Shown: positions 46,157-58,620 of the stretch, one piece after another | How positions within the stretch are numbered: the stretch's first letter is position 1 | Layout: each line of letters begins with the position of its first letter | DNA from: Paraspadella gotoi | Taxonomy: Eukaryota; Chaetognatha | NCBI GenBank assembly: GCA_051294375.1 | Contig: CM119270.1 | Span: forward strand, 1,393,876-1,457,875 | Direction of reading: 5' to 3' | Length of the DNA: 64,000 nt | Notes under the pieces: generated by a model | Database searches by the model: none | Told to the model about the DNA's origin: nothing | The model's input: only the letters and a program-made list of their open reading frames with translations | Translations under genes and position numbers: made by a program

Positions 46157-47129
46157 TTTGTGGTATTTGTTTTAGATACGCACATGCATAATCAAAAATA
46201 AACTTGATTAAATACTACTTGTTCACTTTTCCTGAGCAAACAAATTTATAATATTTCAGTTGAAATTTACTAGCAAGGCGGTTATTCTAACGTAGGGGAT
46301 GATCTCTTTAGAACACAACAACGGTACGTTGTGATATGGAGAAGTCGTGATTAATTGTAATAAAAATTTGAAAAGACATGAATTTTTGTTAGGTAGTTTA
46401 ACGTCGTTCTTTAGAGAATAGAGACATGACCTTTAATGGATGATTGGATTAAAATCTTGACTACAAATTAATGGTAACGCCTCCTGGGGAAAAATTCAGG
46501 TAAAAAATCTATATGTGAATACTACTCGATTACGATCATGTTGGCATCTTCAAGGAGCTGGCATTTTTTATTCTCTTTTGACAATAACCATCATTTTGAA
46601 TCAAACTATCAGATTCAATGACTGGTAATGGCTCGGCGGAAATAATTTTGATCGAGCATTTTTTTATAATTAGCGAATAAAAGGGGATTTTCACTCAATA
46701 CAAAGTGTACGAGCATTTACATAGGTGATTGTTGACTTTTACATAAACTTATTCAAAGTTAGGATCCGATAGCAATGTTGAAGGCTAAAATTTTTATCTT
46801 TTTTACATTGTTTATGAAGTGGTTATTGTTGGATATGATAAGATTGGGAAAGTGAAATTAAGTCATTTTGGTGTAAACTTTTTATTTAGAGTAAAAGTAA
46901 AGAGGAGTAAGAGATCGAATGTCTAAGAGGTTTTCAAACGCGGTGGAGTTTCAGATAGCGGGAAAAATCTTTCTAATGCGGCCGAGAAAAAAAATCTACT
47001 TACCAAAGAAGGGGTAAGGGATTTTCCGAAGGATTTTGGTTAATATTTTCTAATAATATTAAGGTAGGATTTTTTGAAACTTATATTACAATAATTAGTA
47101 TCATCTGAAACATTGGTGGTTAGAAAGAA

Positions 47130-47265
47130 GTATATTAAAAAACATGCTGAGATTTGTTCGTCAGAGCTTTAGTCATAATTTTGTCAAAAATATTAGCAAA
47201 CGTGAAAGATAAGCGAGGCGCATGGTATCGCGTCTGTGAAGCATCTGAGAAGATGAAGTTCAATT
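47130..47265 (-). pseudogene. BEL/Pao RNase H remnant
   Basis: QLNFIFSDASQTRYHA on the minus strand matches the RNase H start (LHVFSDASxxAYGA). No longer block is conserved. Confidence 0.6.
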
Positions 47266-49799
47266 GACCTTATTTCTCACTAGTTCTGAATGAACTTATA
47301 TCACAAGGGAAGGAGTATGGGAGGTTTAATTTCAAGAGGTTGATGTGGCTATCAAAGAGGGAGAAGAAGTTTGTACATCCGGCAATGAGCGGGATGGTTA
47401 TACCAAGTAGCTTGAGGGCCAGATGACATTATCTGGTAATAACTTTTTTGCTATTGGAAGATAGGGGCTTAGCGAATCACTAGTGGAATTATAAAATATA
47501 GAGGACAGTGAGGGATAAGAATTGAGCGTTTGTCTTATATCTTTTCCCATCTCGTATTAAATTCTAATTAGAGAATTCTAAAACAATCATTACCAAAATC
47601 AAAGGGACTCCAAGGGTTGATCTGTAACGATTCGCAGCGTTTCCAGCAAATATCTCATAAGCTGGTCGGAGTACGTGCGCTGTTCGATGTGAAGATGCCA
47701 ATTCTCCTGACTGTTGGTCTTCCATTGGACAAACGAGGGGAGGGAACTCCATTTTTAGAAGGAGTTCGTCAACACTGATCTTTAATTGCTTAGCAAAGGA
47801 ACATATAAAGGAGCATTTTCGTCATATGTCTACATAAAACATTTCTTAAAAATATTTCAAATTGTTTCTAAATATAAAAAGGCTTATTATTTTAGCGTGG
47901 TATTAGGTAAAAGCAACGTTATAGCTATAGCACTGAGGGGGCTGTTCAAAAACATTAATGTTAATATCTATACGCATTATTAATCTCCTATTTATTTTGT
48001 CTTTCAAAAACAAAATCGTTGAGGTTAAGATCTTTTCGCGTCGATGACAAATCTGGTTAGTAAAGATGCTTTAATATCTCCATTAAAAAGAATAAGGGGG
48101 AAAATTCCGTTAGCGAAATCGTGTGAGAATACAATGCAAGATTATTAGTTAAGTCGAGGACTGGAAGAAGTGCAGAAAAGTTTAAGTGAAGAATCCTTTT
48201 GACATCAAGCTTTTGCAGTCATGGAATAACTCTTACTTATTGCTGGCTTCTCAAGCTTTGATACAAATGATGCATAAGGCATGATCCAAAATTGGTCGTC
48301 GTTTAAATTCTTCTTGGATTTTCAATCACGTTGCAGAGCCTATTTAATCCATTATATTCCATGTCAAGTACAGATTATCCATTCAAGGGTCTTTTTCCAA
48401 GTTTGGTGGAGTCTTTTTAGGGCATCGGAGGCAATTACTAGAAGAGACTGAAAGGAGATTCAAACTTTTCATCGGGGCCTCGCTCTGCTTTCTTTAACAA
48501 GCAGTCAACTTGATATTTTCCGGTCAATAAATTGAATTGATTCATTTAAAAATTAATTACTTTTATATTCGGGAATAAACCATCTATTTCGGAATGGATT
48601 GTCATTGAAATATGACTAAAGAAAGATTTTACATGATTAATAGTTTCTGTGTTGCGCTGCATATGCATTGGCTGGAGACTCCTCGTGTTGGGACGTACGA
48701 CATGTGGGACAGGCGATTGCCCCATCCCATTTAGTTTGGAAAGCAATAAGGGGAAAATTGCCACACGGGGTATCGCGTCGGAGGACGGCATACAAGGATT
48801 GGATGGTGATCTGATACCTATAATTAAATCATATTGAACTTTTTTTCTTACTTGATCCCTTTAAGATGTTCATAGGAGTGCATTATTCTGATTGAGTTGG
48901 GAGTGTACGTTTCCGTTGAGGAGAATATCAGCAATATGACGTCAGAAGGTCTTCTGAATGGATCATTTTTCAAAGAATTAATTGTAAATTTTAGTAATGC
49001 GATTTTTCATTTTAACTAAATTAAAGTAGAAACCTGCATAATTTCTCATTAGTGGAGAATTAAATAAATTAATACTCTTTTGAACAATCACGTCGATTAC
49101 TTTCAGTATCACAAGGCATAGAATATTTCTACTTTTAGTCATTTGTAAGTTACTTAACATGCAAAATAGGGAAAAATAATTTTGTGAAGAAGAAACTCGT
49201 CGTCGCGCTTTTGAACGTTCGCGTCGTTGCTTGCTGGTTGAGGCAAGACCTGAAGGAGCAGCTGGAAGATCGATGGAGGGAAGATGCAATGGGTTTCTAA
49301 TTTTAACATTTTTCACAAATATATTTGAACGACAATTTGGGAACATCATATGACATATCAAAACCAATCGGAAACATAATTATTTTCTTTTAAAGTTGAA
49401 ATTTTTCTTATCATGAGTTATTCAATAAATTTTTTACACTTACTTAATTGGTGAAAGACTCTTCACATAATTTACATTTCTTAAATATATCGTTATGTAA
49501 GCTTATTTGACTTGATTTTTATAACCTGAAGATAAGAGTTTGTATTTCCTGTACCCGCAATGCTGTACGCCGAGCTTTACGTCGCGGGTTTCTCGTCTTC
49601 TTAACGTTTAAACCTGAGCTTTTGAAAAGGGAGAAATCCTTAGCATTTTTACGTGACATCTAAAAGTCAAAAAGAGTTTGAAAATCAAGACACATCCTTT
49701 TTCTATTGCAAATTTATAATGATATCTATCCAGTGCATGTTTCGAACATGAGGATTGCTTCCAATAAAAATAAAAGGAGGCAATAATTCTCGGGGATGA

Positions 49800-49935
49800 A
49801 CGATTGGAATCGTTAGTCGAGAACGACGGCTGCCGCTGCCGCCGCTACGGCTGTCACCTCTGTCGCTGCGGCCGCCGCTGCTGCCCGCGACTCTGCCGCT
49901 TCGGCTGCCGCTGCTGCAGTCACCGCTGATAGCGT
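49800..49935 (+). other. Ala-rich GCN tract
   Basis: In frame from TCG at about 49820 this reads as about 45 residues, mostly Ala (GCT, GCC, GCG mixed) with Thr, Val and Ser, ending at TAG. Mixed Ala codons are compatible either with a coding poly-Ala segment or with a mutated GCT/GCC microsatellite. No start codon or clear splice sites were found. Confidence 0.3.
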
Positions 49936-49971
49936 CAAGACTCTAATGTTATTGTAGCTATAATTAAAAAA

Positions 49972-50235
49972 AATGAGGAAAGGAAAGAAGGAAATAGAGA
50001 AACCAGGAAGGGAGGAAAGAAAAGAAGAAAATAGAGAAATCAGGAAGGGAGGAAAGGAAAGAAGATAGAGAAATAGGGAAGGGAGGAAAGGAGAGAAGGA
50101 AATACAGAAATCGGGAAGGGAGGAAAGAAGAGAAGGAAATAGAGAAATCAGGAAGGGAGGAAAGGAAAAAAAATAGAGAAATCAGGAAGGGAGGAAAGGA
50201 AAGAAGGAAACAGAGAAATCAGGAAGGGAGGAAAC
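49972..50235. repeat. 33-38-bp purine-rich tandem repeat, about 7 copies
   Basis: Units contain AGAGAAATCAGGAAGGGAGG followed by AAAGGAAAGAAGGAAAT. Confidence 0.9.
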
Positions 50236-50399
50236 TATAAAAGAAATGGAGAAAGAAAGAGAGGGAAAAAAATAGGACATATTTATTGCGGAGGGAAAAT
50301 GTTCGAAGAAAAGTTCGAATGTGATTTTGCAGACATTTAACAATTTCAACATAGGGAACTTAAGGTAACATGAGACAGTTAATTGAAGAATATCTTCCC

Positions 50400-50495
50400 A
50401 AGATTTGTATAGTATACAATGTATACAATGTATAAAATGTATACAATGTATACTGTATGTATAGTTTATGTATAGTGTAATGTATACACTATGCA
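50400..50495. repeat. TGTATACAA-type repeat
   Basis: Alternating ATGTATACAATGTATA and variants, partly self-complementary. Confidence 0.75.
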
Positions 50496-50521
50496 CGGAC
50501 GTTAAGACGTTATGCTTGTTT

Positions 50522-50594
<73 letters not shown>
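50522..50594. repeat. Perfect CGT array, 24 units
   Basis: Uninterrupted CGT repeat. It reads poly-Asp on the minus strand. Confidence 0.97.
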
Positions 50595-50654
50595 TTTCAT
50601 TGTCGTTTTTAATCGCCGTCGTCACCCGTCCATGATGACAGGGACGGCATAGAT

Positions 50655-50790
50655 GTGGCAAAATGGCACATAATTATCGCTAAAATGGCACCGACCGTTC
50701 GAACGGCGCGTCAATGTGGCGAAAATGGACAAATTTATGTAGCCGCGAAAAAAAAATGCACGCGTAACAAACCAGATGGCGCCGGCGTAC
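50655..50790 (+). promoter_or_regulatory. Cluster of AAAATGGC motifs (YY1-like)
   Basis: AAAATGGC at about 50660 and 50682, AAAATGGA near 50724, and AGATGGCGCC near 50775. YY1-type factors recognise AAnATGGC(G/C) near metazoan promoters. A 66-codon frame runs through but is unrecognised. Inference only. Confidence 0.25.
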
Positions 50791-50979
50791 TGAATCGAGA
50801 AATATTTCACTGGTATGTTAGAAAGCGGGGCGGGAGGCGGAGTAGGATTGTTTAAGGTAAATGTCGAAGAGTTGCGGGGGTAAGTCTTAGTAAGGCGTTC
50901 AAGTTCGCCGCTGCTGAAATGGTTGGGAGTTGGACGCGACAAAAATCAGATTTTATCGCCACTAAACAAAGATCGTCGC

Positions 50980-51315
50980 CGTGGGCACGCGAGAGAGAGA
51001 GACGACGAGGAGAAGAGAGAGAGAGACGAGGAGAAGAAGAGAGAACGAAGCAGCGAGAGAGAGAGAGAGAGCAATATAGTCTTCCTCGCGGATCGAGAAG
51101 CCTAGAGGCGGAAAGGCGATTGCGCGACAAGCAAATACATAATGGCGCTCACGGCGAGAGAAGAGAGAGAGAGAGAGAGTAAGAGAGAGAGGAGAGAGAA
51201 GAGAGAGAGATAGAGCAGAGATAGAGAGAGACAGAGAGACGCGGGTGGTAATGATGAAACTTATTAGGCAGCGCTTTCTCTCTTGCTCCTTGCTCTATTT
51301 TTTTATTCAATCTCC

Positions 51316-51352
<37 letters not shown>

Positions 51353-51480
51353 CTCTCTCTCCATCTCTCTCTCGTCTCTGCGCTCTTCTGCCGCTAATCC
51401 CTCTCCCTCTCCTTCTCTCCCTCTCCCTCTTCCCTCTCCCTCCCTCCCTCCCGGCTCTCGCTGTGCGCCAAAGGATTTAT
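50980..51480. repeat. Facing GA and CT tracts
   Basis: GA-rich 50990-51075 and 51160-51240; CT-rich 51313-51460. Unclassified sequence lies between. Confidence 0.75.
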
Positions 51481-52745
51481 ATCACATGAGGCTCGCTCGC
51501 TCTCTGGTCTCGCTCTCTGCGCCGGTGGGCAGGAATCGGCCAAATGATGATAGAGGAAGAAGATGTAGGGAGGAGGACCAGTACCAGATGGAAAATAGAT
51601 AAAGTCGAGTTCTCGAAAGAGAGGAGGAGGGGGAGGATCGGGGAGAGAGGCGGGAGGAGAGAGGAGGCATGCGGAGGCGGTACAGCGAGAGTAAGAAGAA
51701 TAGGAAAACAAGCGCAGGTTAGTAGAACGATAACCTGCAGGGCGGCTCCGGTGGGAACGGACTAAGCGACATTGAATTAACAATTGACATGACACAATAA
51801 TTATGAAGGTTATAATTCATTGTTTGAATATTTTTATTTAAAACTATTTAAAGATTAAATTCAATCGAACACTATGATGAGATGTCTTAGATATGACTAA
51901 GCTGTACGATTGTCTCTAACGCTGTGATAGCCATTTAGAGGCGGGCGTAGGCCTGCCTTCTTTTGTTGACTTTTTATTAACAACGAATTGAAAAATTCCC
52001 TCAAATCGCGAGACATTAATCAAACCCCCTTAACATTCTCCTTTTCTTTTAGTAATGAAAACAAACCCCGAAAGCATACAACTTTTTCAATCGCTCCCAA
52101 CTTCTCTTCCTTCTGGTATTGCTCGCTAATTTACTCCGAACCGGAGAAAGATGCGAGGCCGCCTGCCCGCATACGAAGGGCTTGTGTGGATTAACGGAGC
52201 CAGAAAGCTCTTTTAGTTATCGCAGCGAAAACCAAACTCGATCGGTTCGATCCCCGTAATCAGGAGACTAGAACACGCCTCGCACCACAGCAGTGGGGCT
52301 AACAGTTGGAGGGAGAGAGCGGACGGAGAGAAGAGAAGAGAGAGAGAAGAAGAGGAGAAGCAGGGGAGAGACGGAGAGGGGAAGAAGAGAGGAGAGGAGA
52401 GAGAGACTCTGTCTCCGGCAAAGAGAAGGAAAGCAATTCTGTCCGCCCACCCTTAAATGGCCTCAGAGTGCTGATTCACCATCTCCCCTCTCCCTCTCTC
52501 CTCTGTCGTTCTCTCTCGCTCTCTTCTCCTCTCGCTCCTATGAGAAACAATTCCTGCGAGTAGAAACATCGAATTATGGATCTGGAAGATAGGGCCGAGG
52601 GCAGAAGGAGGAGGAGGTGGAAGAGAGCGAAAAGAATGCGAGAGGGTAGAGAAAGGAGGAATGGAAGAGAGGTGAGAAAGAAGGCGAGGAGAGGAGGAAG
52701 AGGAGGAGGTAGGAAGCAAGGCGATCTCTCCTTGTGTGTGTGTGT
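51481..52745. other. Unclassified, GA/CT-rich sequence
   Basis: Purine-rich at 52300-52420 and 52590-52725. A GGTTCGATCCCCG motif at about 52238 resembles a tRNA/SINE B box, but no cloverleaf forms. No gene recognised. Confidence 0.4.
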
Positions 52746-53568
52746 NNNNNNNNNNNNNNNNNNNNNNNNNNNNNNNNNNNNNNNNNNNNNNNNNNNNNNN
52801 NNNNNNNNNNNNNNNNNNNNNNNNNNNNNNNNNNNNNNNNNNNNNNNNNNNNNNNNNNNNNNNNNNNNNNNNNNNNNNNNNNNNNNNNNNNNNNNNNNNN
52901 NNNNNNNNNNNNNNNNNNNNNNNNNNNNNNNNNNNNNNNNNNNNNNNNNNNNNNNNNNNNNNNNNNNNNNNNNNNNNNNNNNNNNNNNNNNNNNNNNNNN
53001 NNNNNNNNNNNNNNNNNNNNNNNNNNNNNNNNNNNNNNNNNNNNNNNNNNNNNNNNNNNNNNNNNNNNNNNNNNNNNNNNNNNNNNNNNNNNNNNNNNNN
53101 NNNNNNNNNNNNNNNNNNNNNNNNNNNNNNNNNNNNNNNNNNNNNNNNNNNNNNNNNNNNNNNNNNNNNNNNNNNNNNNNNNNNNNNNNNNNNNNNNNNN
53201 NNNNNNNNNNNNNNNNNNNNNNNNNNNNNNNNNNNNNNNNNNNNNNNNNNNNNNNNNNNNNNNNNNNNNNNNNNNNNNNNNNNNNNNNNNNNNNNNNNNN
53301 NNNNNNNNNNNNNNNNNNNNNNNNNNNNNNNNNNNNNNNNNNNNNNNNNNNNNNNNNNNNNNNNNNNNNNNNNNNNNNNNNNNNNNNNNNNNNNNNNNNN
53401 NNNNNNNNNNNNNNNNNNNNNNNNNNNNNNNNNNNNNNNNNNNNNNNNNNNNNNNNNNNNNNNNNNNNNNNNNNNNNNNNNNNNNNNNNNNNNNNNNNNN
53501 NNNNNNNNNNNNNNNNNNNNNNNNNNNNNNNNNNNNNNNNNNNNNNNNNNNNNNNNNNNNNNNNNNNN
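52746..53568. other. Large assembly gap (823 N)
   Basis: Left flank is a short GT repeat; right flank is an AAAT repeat (53569-53604). Confidence 0.95.
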
Positions 53569-53571
53569 AAA

Positions 53572-53602
<31 letters not shown>

Positions 53603-53604
53603 AT

Positions 53605-53995
53605 GAACTAACTAATATTTTTTATATTTTTCTCAGGTTTTTTAAAATTTAGATTAAAAACAAAAACAATATTAACAAAACTTAAAAACAGTAATGCTAC
53701 AACAGTAACAGTAAATCATTAAATGAATATTTAATGAATAAATTTCATAATAAAGTTCATCAAGAAATTTCGTAAATAATGAGTTTGTTTTTTGGTTGTA
53801 CTCTATCTCTCTNNNNNNNNNNNNNNNNNNNNNNNNNNNNNNNNNNNNNNNNNNNNNNNNNNNNNNNNNNNNNNNNNNNNNNNNNNNNNNNNNNNNNNNN
53901 NNNNNNNNNNNNNNNNNNNNNNNNNNNNNNNNNNNNNNNNNNNNNNNNNNNNNNNNNNNNNNNNNNNNNNNNNNNNNNNNNNNNNNNNNNNNNNN

Positions 53996-54028
<33 letters not shown>

Positions 54029-54400
54029 TTTTTCCCTTATCCTCCCTCTCCTTTCTCCGGCGCAGGAAGAAGCTTAAAAGCAAATCAATATTCACCGCAA
54101 CCAAGCGAGATGCAAGCGGCGACCAAGCGAGGGACCAATCACAGATGGGGGAGAACCTCAGAAAATCCAAAAAATGCTGGTTACGTCAATAATAAATATA
54201 TCTTTAACTACAAAAATATAAATGTATGTAAATTATTTAAAAAAAAGAAAACAATAAACATTAAACAACTCGCCAAGACAATAAAATCTTAATTAAAATT
54301 ATAATAGTATATAGATATTAAATGGATACTAAATCTTAAAAAAGTATTATTCGGGAGTAATTTAATCAAATCACGTTTAATTATGACTAACAAAACCAAA
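53605..54400. other. AT-rich spacer with CT gap
   Basis: Gap 53813-53995 (183 N) is flanked by CT on both sides. No gene recognised. Confidence 0.6.
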
Positions 54401-54404
54401 TCTT

Positions 54405-54492
54405 TCTCCTGGCGGCGGGGGCTGCGGTCGGCGGCGGCGGCTGCGGCGGCGGCGGCGGAGGCGGAGGCGGCTGCGGCGGCTGCGGCGTATGC
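54405..54492. repeat. GGC/GCG-rich trinucleotide tract
   Basis: Gives poly-Ala or poly-Pro on the minus strand. The minus frame is open for over 200 codons only because it crosses an N gap. Confidence 0.7.
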
Positions 54493-54556
54493 AAGGACAG
54501 GGATGAACGAATGTAAATTCTTGTGCGGAGACACGAGAGTTTCGGTTCCGGCCATT

Positions 54557-55080
54557 TGGTGAAGGAAGGAAGGAAGGACTGACTCGCTCTCACTNNNNNN
54601 NNNNNNNNNNNNNNNNNNNNNNNNNNNNNNNNNNNNNNNNNNNNNNNNNNNNNNNNNNNNNNNNNNNNNNNNNNNNNNNNNNNNNNNNNNNNNNNNNNNN
54701 NNNNNNNNNNNNNNNNNNNNNNNNNNNNNNNNNNNNNNNNNNNNNNNNNNNNNNNNNNNNNNNNNNNNNNNNNNNNNNNNNNNNNNNNNNNNNNNNNNNN
54801 NNNNNNNNNNNNNNNNNNNNNNNNNNNNNNNNNNNNNNNNNNNNNNNNNNNNNNNNNNNNNNNNNNTGGTGAAGGAAGGAAGGAAGGACTGACTCGCTCT
54901 CACTCTCTTTCTCTCTGTCTCCCTCTTTGGTGAGGAAGGAAGGAAGGACTGACTCGCTCTCACTCTCTCTCTCTCTTTGTGTCTTTCTTTGGTGAGGAAG
55001 GAAGGAAGGATTGACTCGCTCTCACTCTCTCTCTCTTTGTGTCTTTCTTTGGTGGAGGAAGGAAGGAATGACTCTATATC
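54557..55080. repeat. 61-bp tandem repeat with an internal gap
   Basis: Units start TGGTGAGGAAGGAAGGAAGG, continue with GACTGACTCGCTCTCACTCT and end in CT/TTTG. Starts lie at 54557, then 54867, 54928, 54990 and 55050. The gap 54595-54866 separates starts by 310 bases, almost exactly five units, so it likely hides about four more copies. Confidence 0.9.
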
Positions 55081-55840
55081 TCTCCACTAACTTTCAAGCT
55101 TTATTTATATTTTAATCATTTTAATCTATCTTTTTGACTAAACTTCAGTCAGTCTGTCTCCTCTTCACATCTCTCTCTATCTCTCTCTCTCTCTCTCTCT
55201 GTTTCTCTCCTTGTCTTTATTCTTTGAATCTTTTTGTCTCTGTCTCTCGCTTTTTTCAAAGAAAAATCCTTTAAAAGACAAAAAAGGCAAATGTAGAAAG
55301 AAGATAAAGAAATGAACAAGAATGAATAACAATGAACAACAATCCTCTCAATGGGGAAGATCACAACGACAACAACAACAACAATGAGAATAAAGACACA
55401 ATAAAAGAGATAATCGAGATCATAACAACAACAACAACAACGGAAACTCAAAGATGGACAATGGAGGACAATGAAGATGAGAGAGAGAGAGAGAGAATGA
55501 GATAGAGAGTCGGGTGACACGCACCATAAAAGGAGATAATAACAACAACGACATCCAAGGCAACAAAAGAGACAATTGAGAAAAAAGACAACGACGATGG
55601 CGACGACGACGACAACGATCTTAAAAGAGATTTTCTTAATTTTGTAATCTCATTTACATATTATAGTGTTTAATCTAAATGAGATCTCTTTCATTTTATA
55701 TTTCATTATTACACGTAGTTGTGTATTTTGTTTTTTTCAGTAGTTAATTACAGTCTTTAGCAATGTATTAACAGGAATCATAATAATATTCACAACGACG
55801 ACGACGAAGACGACGACGATAACGACGACTACAACAAAAG
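55081..55840. other. Spacer with CT, AAC and ACG repeats
   Basis: CT at 55168-55200, GA at 55478-55497, AAC-type repeats at 55365-55440, ACG at 55592-55612 and 55795-55828. No gene. Confidence 0.6.
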
Positions 55841-55899
55841 AATTCATCTCATGAGGATCGAATGACGAACCAGACGATCAAAAGAAAGAGAGAGTATGG

Positions 55900-57600
55900 T
55901 GTGCAGGGCAAGTCACAAGTCAGAAAGTTTTCCCAGGCCTACTTCAAAAAATAAATGAAAGAGAGCAATGAGGATCAATTAACCCAAAGTATTAATGTTT
56001 GAGTCAGGCGATAATTGAAAATGTGATTTTTTATTACAATTGAGAACAGTGAATTCCTAGAGAAAAGTTCTTTACGAGACACCTCAAAGCTACCTGTTTT
56101 TGTATTAAGAAAATGTAGCGGCGGGCCATTTCTTGAACGCCGACCGATGGAGCTTATTGGACAGAATTTCAACCTTCAGGACAGAAATGCGCACGTGCCG
56201 AGGACCGTCATTTGCTGATAGCGGGCATGAGCGGCGTAGACGTGCTCGGCGCGTAGGATTGCCAGAAGAAAATCCTGATTGGGGAAAACAAAATGTTCAA
56301 ATTTTGTCTCTATTCGCTTCATGCTGTTTACTAATAATTTGTATTATATCATTACTTATAGGTGTAATACTCCATTCGTATATGTTTGAATTCATACACC
56401 ATCATGTATTATATTGCATTTGAGAGCTGCTATATTTATATGTATAGACAAGCATCATTCTGTGTCTGAGTATATGTACGGAGATAAGTCGTGCTCGTTG
56501 GCACTCTTCCTCGGGGTTCAGTCAAGGCGTAATTTTGTAAAGAAGAGTAGCGCTTGGGCGGCCAGGGCGTGCAGTGTCAAGACTACGTCTTTCCAAAATA
56601 CGAATAGTTGGAGAAAGTGCCTGACACACACGACGCGCGGCGAAGAGCTCCATCTTCGGTCCTATCGCGCATAGTATGTTGATGTAGTGAAAAATATATT
56701 ATAGTAATTGCAGATACTTTTTATATTAGAGTCCCGCTGAGCCGCGGAGCATAGAAATTCTAGAGAGAGATGCTCTAAATGAAGGTATGTCTTCCGGGCC
56801 AAAAATACTCCGGGTGGACACGGCCGCGGAAGCTCTCTCGCCTGTGCGCAAATAAAGAAACCGCGCGGGGCAGTCGGAACAGTTAGTCTGCGCCAATTAG
56901 CGCCAGGTTGGTACAGATTTCCTGACGCGGACATTCGTCTGGTTTGGCGCTGGCCTTCGGGCAATAAAGTGACCCGTGCAACAGTTTAATGTCAATCGAT
57001 TCTCAAAGTGGCCGCACGCGCTGGAAGCAGTAAAAGCCGCGGCGCACGGGACCCGATGGGCTGGCCAGACCGCGTATGCACGCAAAAACACATCGCAGCG
57101 TCGCAGGGGAGGGGCAATCTGTACGCCTGCGCGCCAATGCCATTCGTTGCTTAGAAAAGAAAGAGGAAAATGATTTATTAAAATTTTATTTCATTTTCAA
57201 GTAAGGATGTATGAATTTGATTAAGGGCCAATCAATCGTTTAAACATCTTCAGGTCTATACATTGTTTTTATTAAATATTTAAATTAAATTAATTATTTA
57301 TTAAAATCAAACAAAAAAAATATGGCCATCACAAAAATCTATGCAATTAATAATAAGTTATTGGTAAATGTCTAGTCTGCTCTTACGGTTTGTACGTCCT
57401 CGGGGCAGGGAACTTCGAAGGTCGGTCCCGTTTGGACTAGAAATGACGGCTACTGTACATTTTGTTGATTGCAGAGTGGGCCGACGCACCACACGCGGAA
57501 ACAGAAAAAACCCTCCGTAGGCATGAACCACTAGGCTGAGCTAGACCGAAGCGCGAGCGCAGAATGACCCTTGCAATAAAGGTTATAAAGACTAGTTACA
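55900..57600. other. CpG-richer unclassified sequence
   Basis: Several patches (56130-56260, 56500-56670, 56800-57160, 57400-57560) have higher GC and many CpG. Frames of 60-100 codons with balanced composition occur on both strands (for example 56133-56423 plus, 56662-56964 minus), but stops interrupt them and no family was recognised. It could be a decayed transposon or untranslated gene parts; undetermined. Confidence 0.4.
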
Positions 57601-58280
57601 AAACGGAAAATATAATTTTAATGTAGTCTTTTTAAAAATTTTTAATCTCCTTGTCTTTTTTGTCTCTCTCCCTTGCTTTCCTTTGCTTCTGTTTTATTGA
57701 CAGAAATGTCAAGACATTGCGATTTAATTTAATTAGCCATGGTTGAACGATGAAAATGATAAAACAAGAAAGTTTTTCCTCTGATCCTTACAATTTCTGC
57801 TTCATTTTAATCTCATCAGCATACTATCGTCTCTTATGGCTAAGACTTAGATTTACCTCTGGGGCACCGGAATTGGCCCGTGGCGGTCCGCTTGAGGAAC
57901 AGAGTAGGATGCCGACATGGGCATTCGGACTTGGCTGCTAGTTTGGAGTGTGGGCCTTGCGGTCGTGGAAACCATCAAGTGCATGAACCAAAACCCTCAT
58001 AAGCAAAGGCCTGGAAATAATTAAACGGGGCGTGTGTTTTTTTGTTATTCAGAATTAAATATTTTTAATGCGAGAATACAAAAAATAGTGACGTTTACAC
58101 TATAGGTTTTTAGAAAATGACTAGAACAATTTAATCTTTCATTTTAATTTTAAAATTTATTAAACGAACAGATCGAGAAAAAAAATTGCGAGTACTGCTT
58201 GATTCAGGTTACTCCTCGGGAAAATGGTGAAGCTAAAAGTCTGGAGCAAGCGTCGATAAGGGAGCGCTCATGGTTCGGGA
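57601..58280. other. Spacer, no gene seen
   Basis: AT-rich with one GC-richer patch at 57850-57980. Nothing supported. Confidence 0.4.
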
Positions 58281-58294
58281 AATTTCCTTATGAG

Positions 58295-58428
58295 ACGGAG
58301 AGGATAGAGAGAGAGAAGAGAAGTAGAGGAGAGAGAGAAGGAGAGAGAGAGAGAGGAGAAGAGAGAAGACGGACGAAAGTGGGTGTCATGTCGAATTGAA
58401 CGAGGGAACCACGATAATAGGATCTCTC

Positions 58429-58461
<33 letters not shown>

Positions 58462-58620
58462 GCTCTCGTCGTCTCTCTGCTCTCTCTCTTCTCTCGTCAT
58501 ACTCTCTCATGCATCTCTTCCTCTCTCCGTCATCTCTCTGGAGATCTCTCTCTCATCGTCTCTCTCTCTCTCTCTCCTCTGNNNNNNNNNNNNNNNNNNN
58601 NNNNNNTCTCTGCCCGACGC
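58295..58620. repeat. Facing GA and CT tracts with a 25-N gap
   Basis: GA at 58295-58372, CT at 58422-58580, gap 58582-58606. Confidence 0.8.

Larger units (their letters stand above)
44330..49340 (-). mobile_element. Decayed BEL/Pao LTR retrotransposon
   Basis: Minus-strand remnants in the correct BEL/Pao order: possible gag zinc-finger tail (about 49210-49330, weak), RNase H motif FSDAS (47251-47237), connection motif NPADICSR (46059-46036), and integrase (about 45640-44330). Every part is broken by stops and frameshifts. The RNase H to NPAD distance (about 1.2 kb) is roughly three times that expected, suggesting a nested insertion at about 46.2-47.0 kb. Reverse transcriptase and protease were not identified. 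LTRs were not found by eye, so the ends are approximate. The region has few microsatellites, unlike the rest of the window. Confidence 0.8.

Noticed and set aside
43530-49800. Search by eye for paired LTRs of the BEL/Pao element
   Set aside because: No matching pair was seen; a computational self-alignment is needed before claiming boundaries.
52195-52265. Possible tRNA or tRNA-derived SINE (GGTTCGATCCCCG B-box-like motif)
   Set aside because: The T stem is mispaired, no matching 7-bp acceptor stem exists, and the A box is poor.
52576-53574. 332-codon ORF
   Set aside because: Over 270 of its codons are assembly gap N.
54289-54963. 224-codon minus ORF with poly-Ala
   Set aside because: About 90 codons are N, and the poly-Ala comes from a GGC repeat; no flanking domain.
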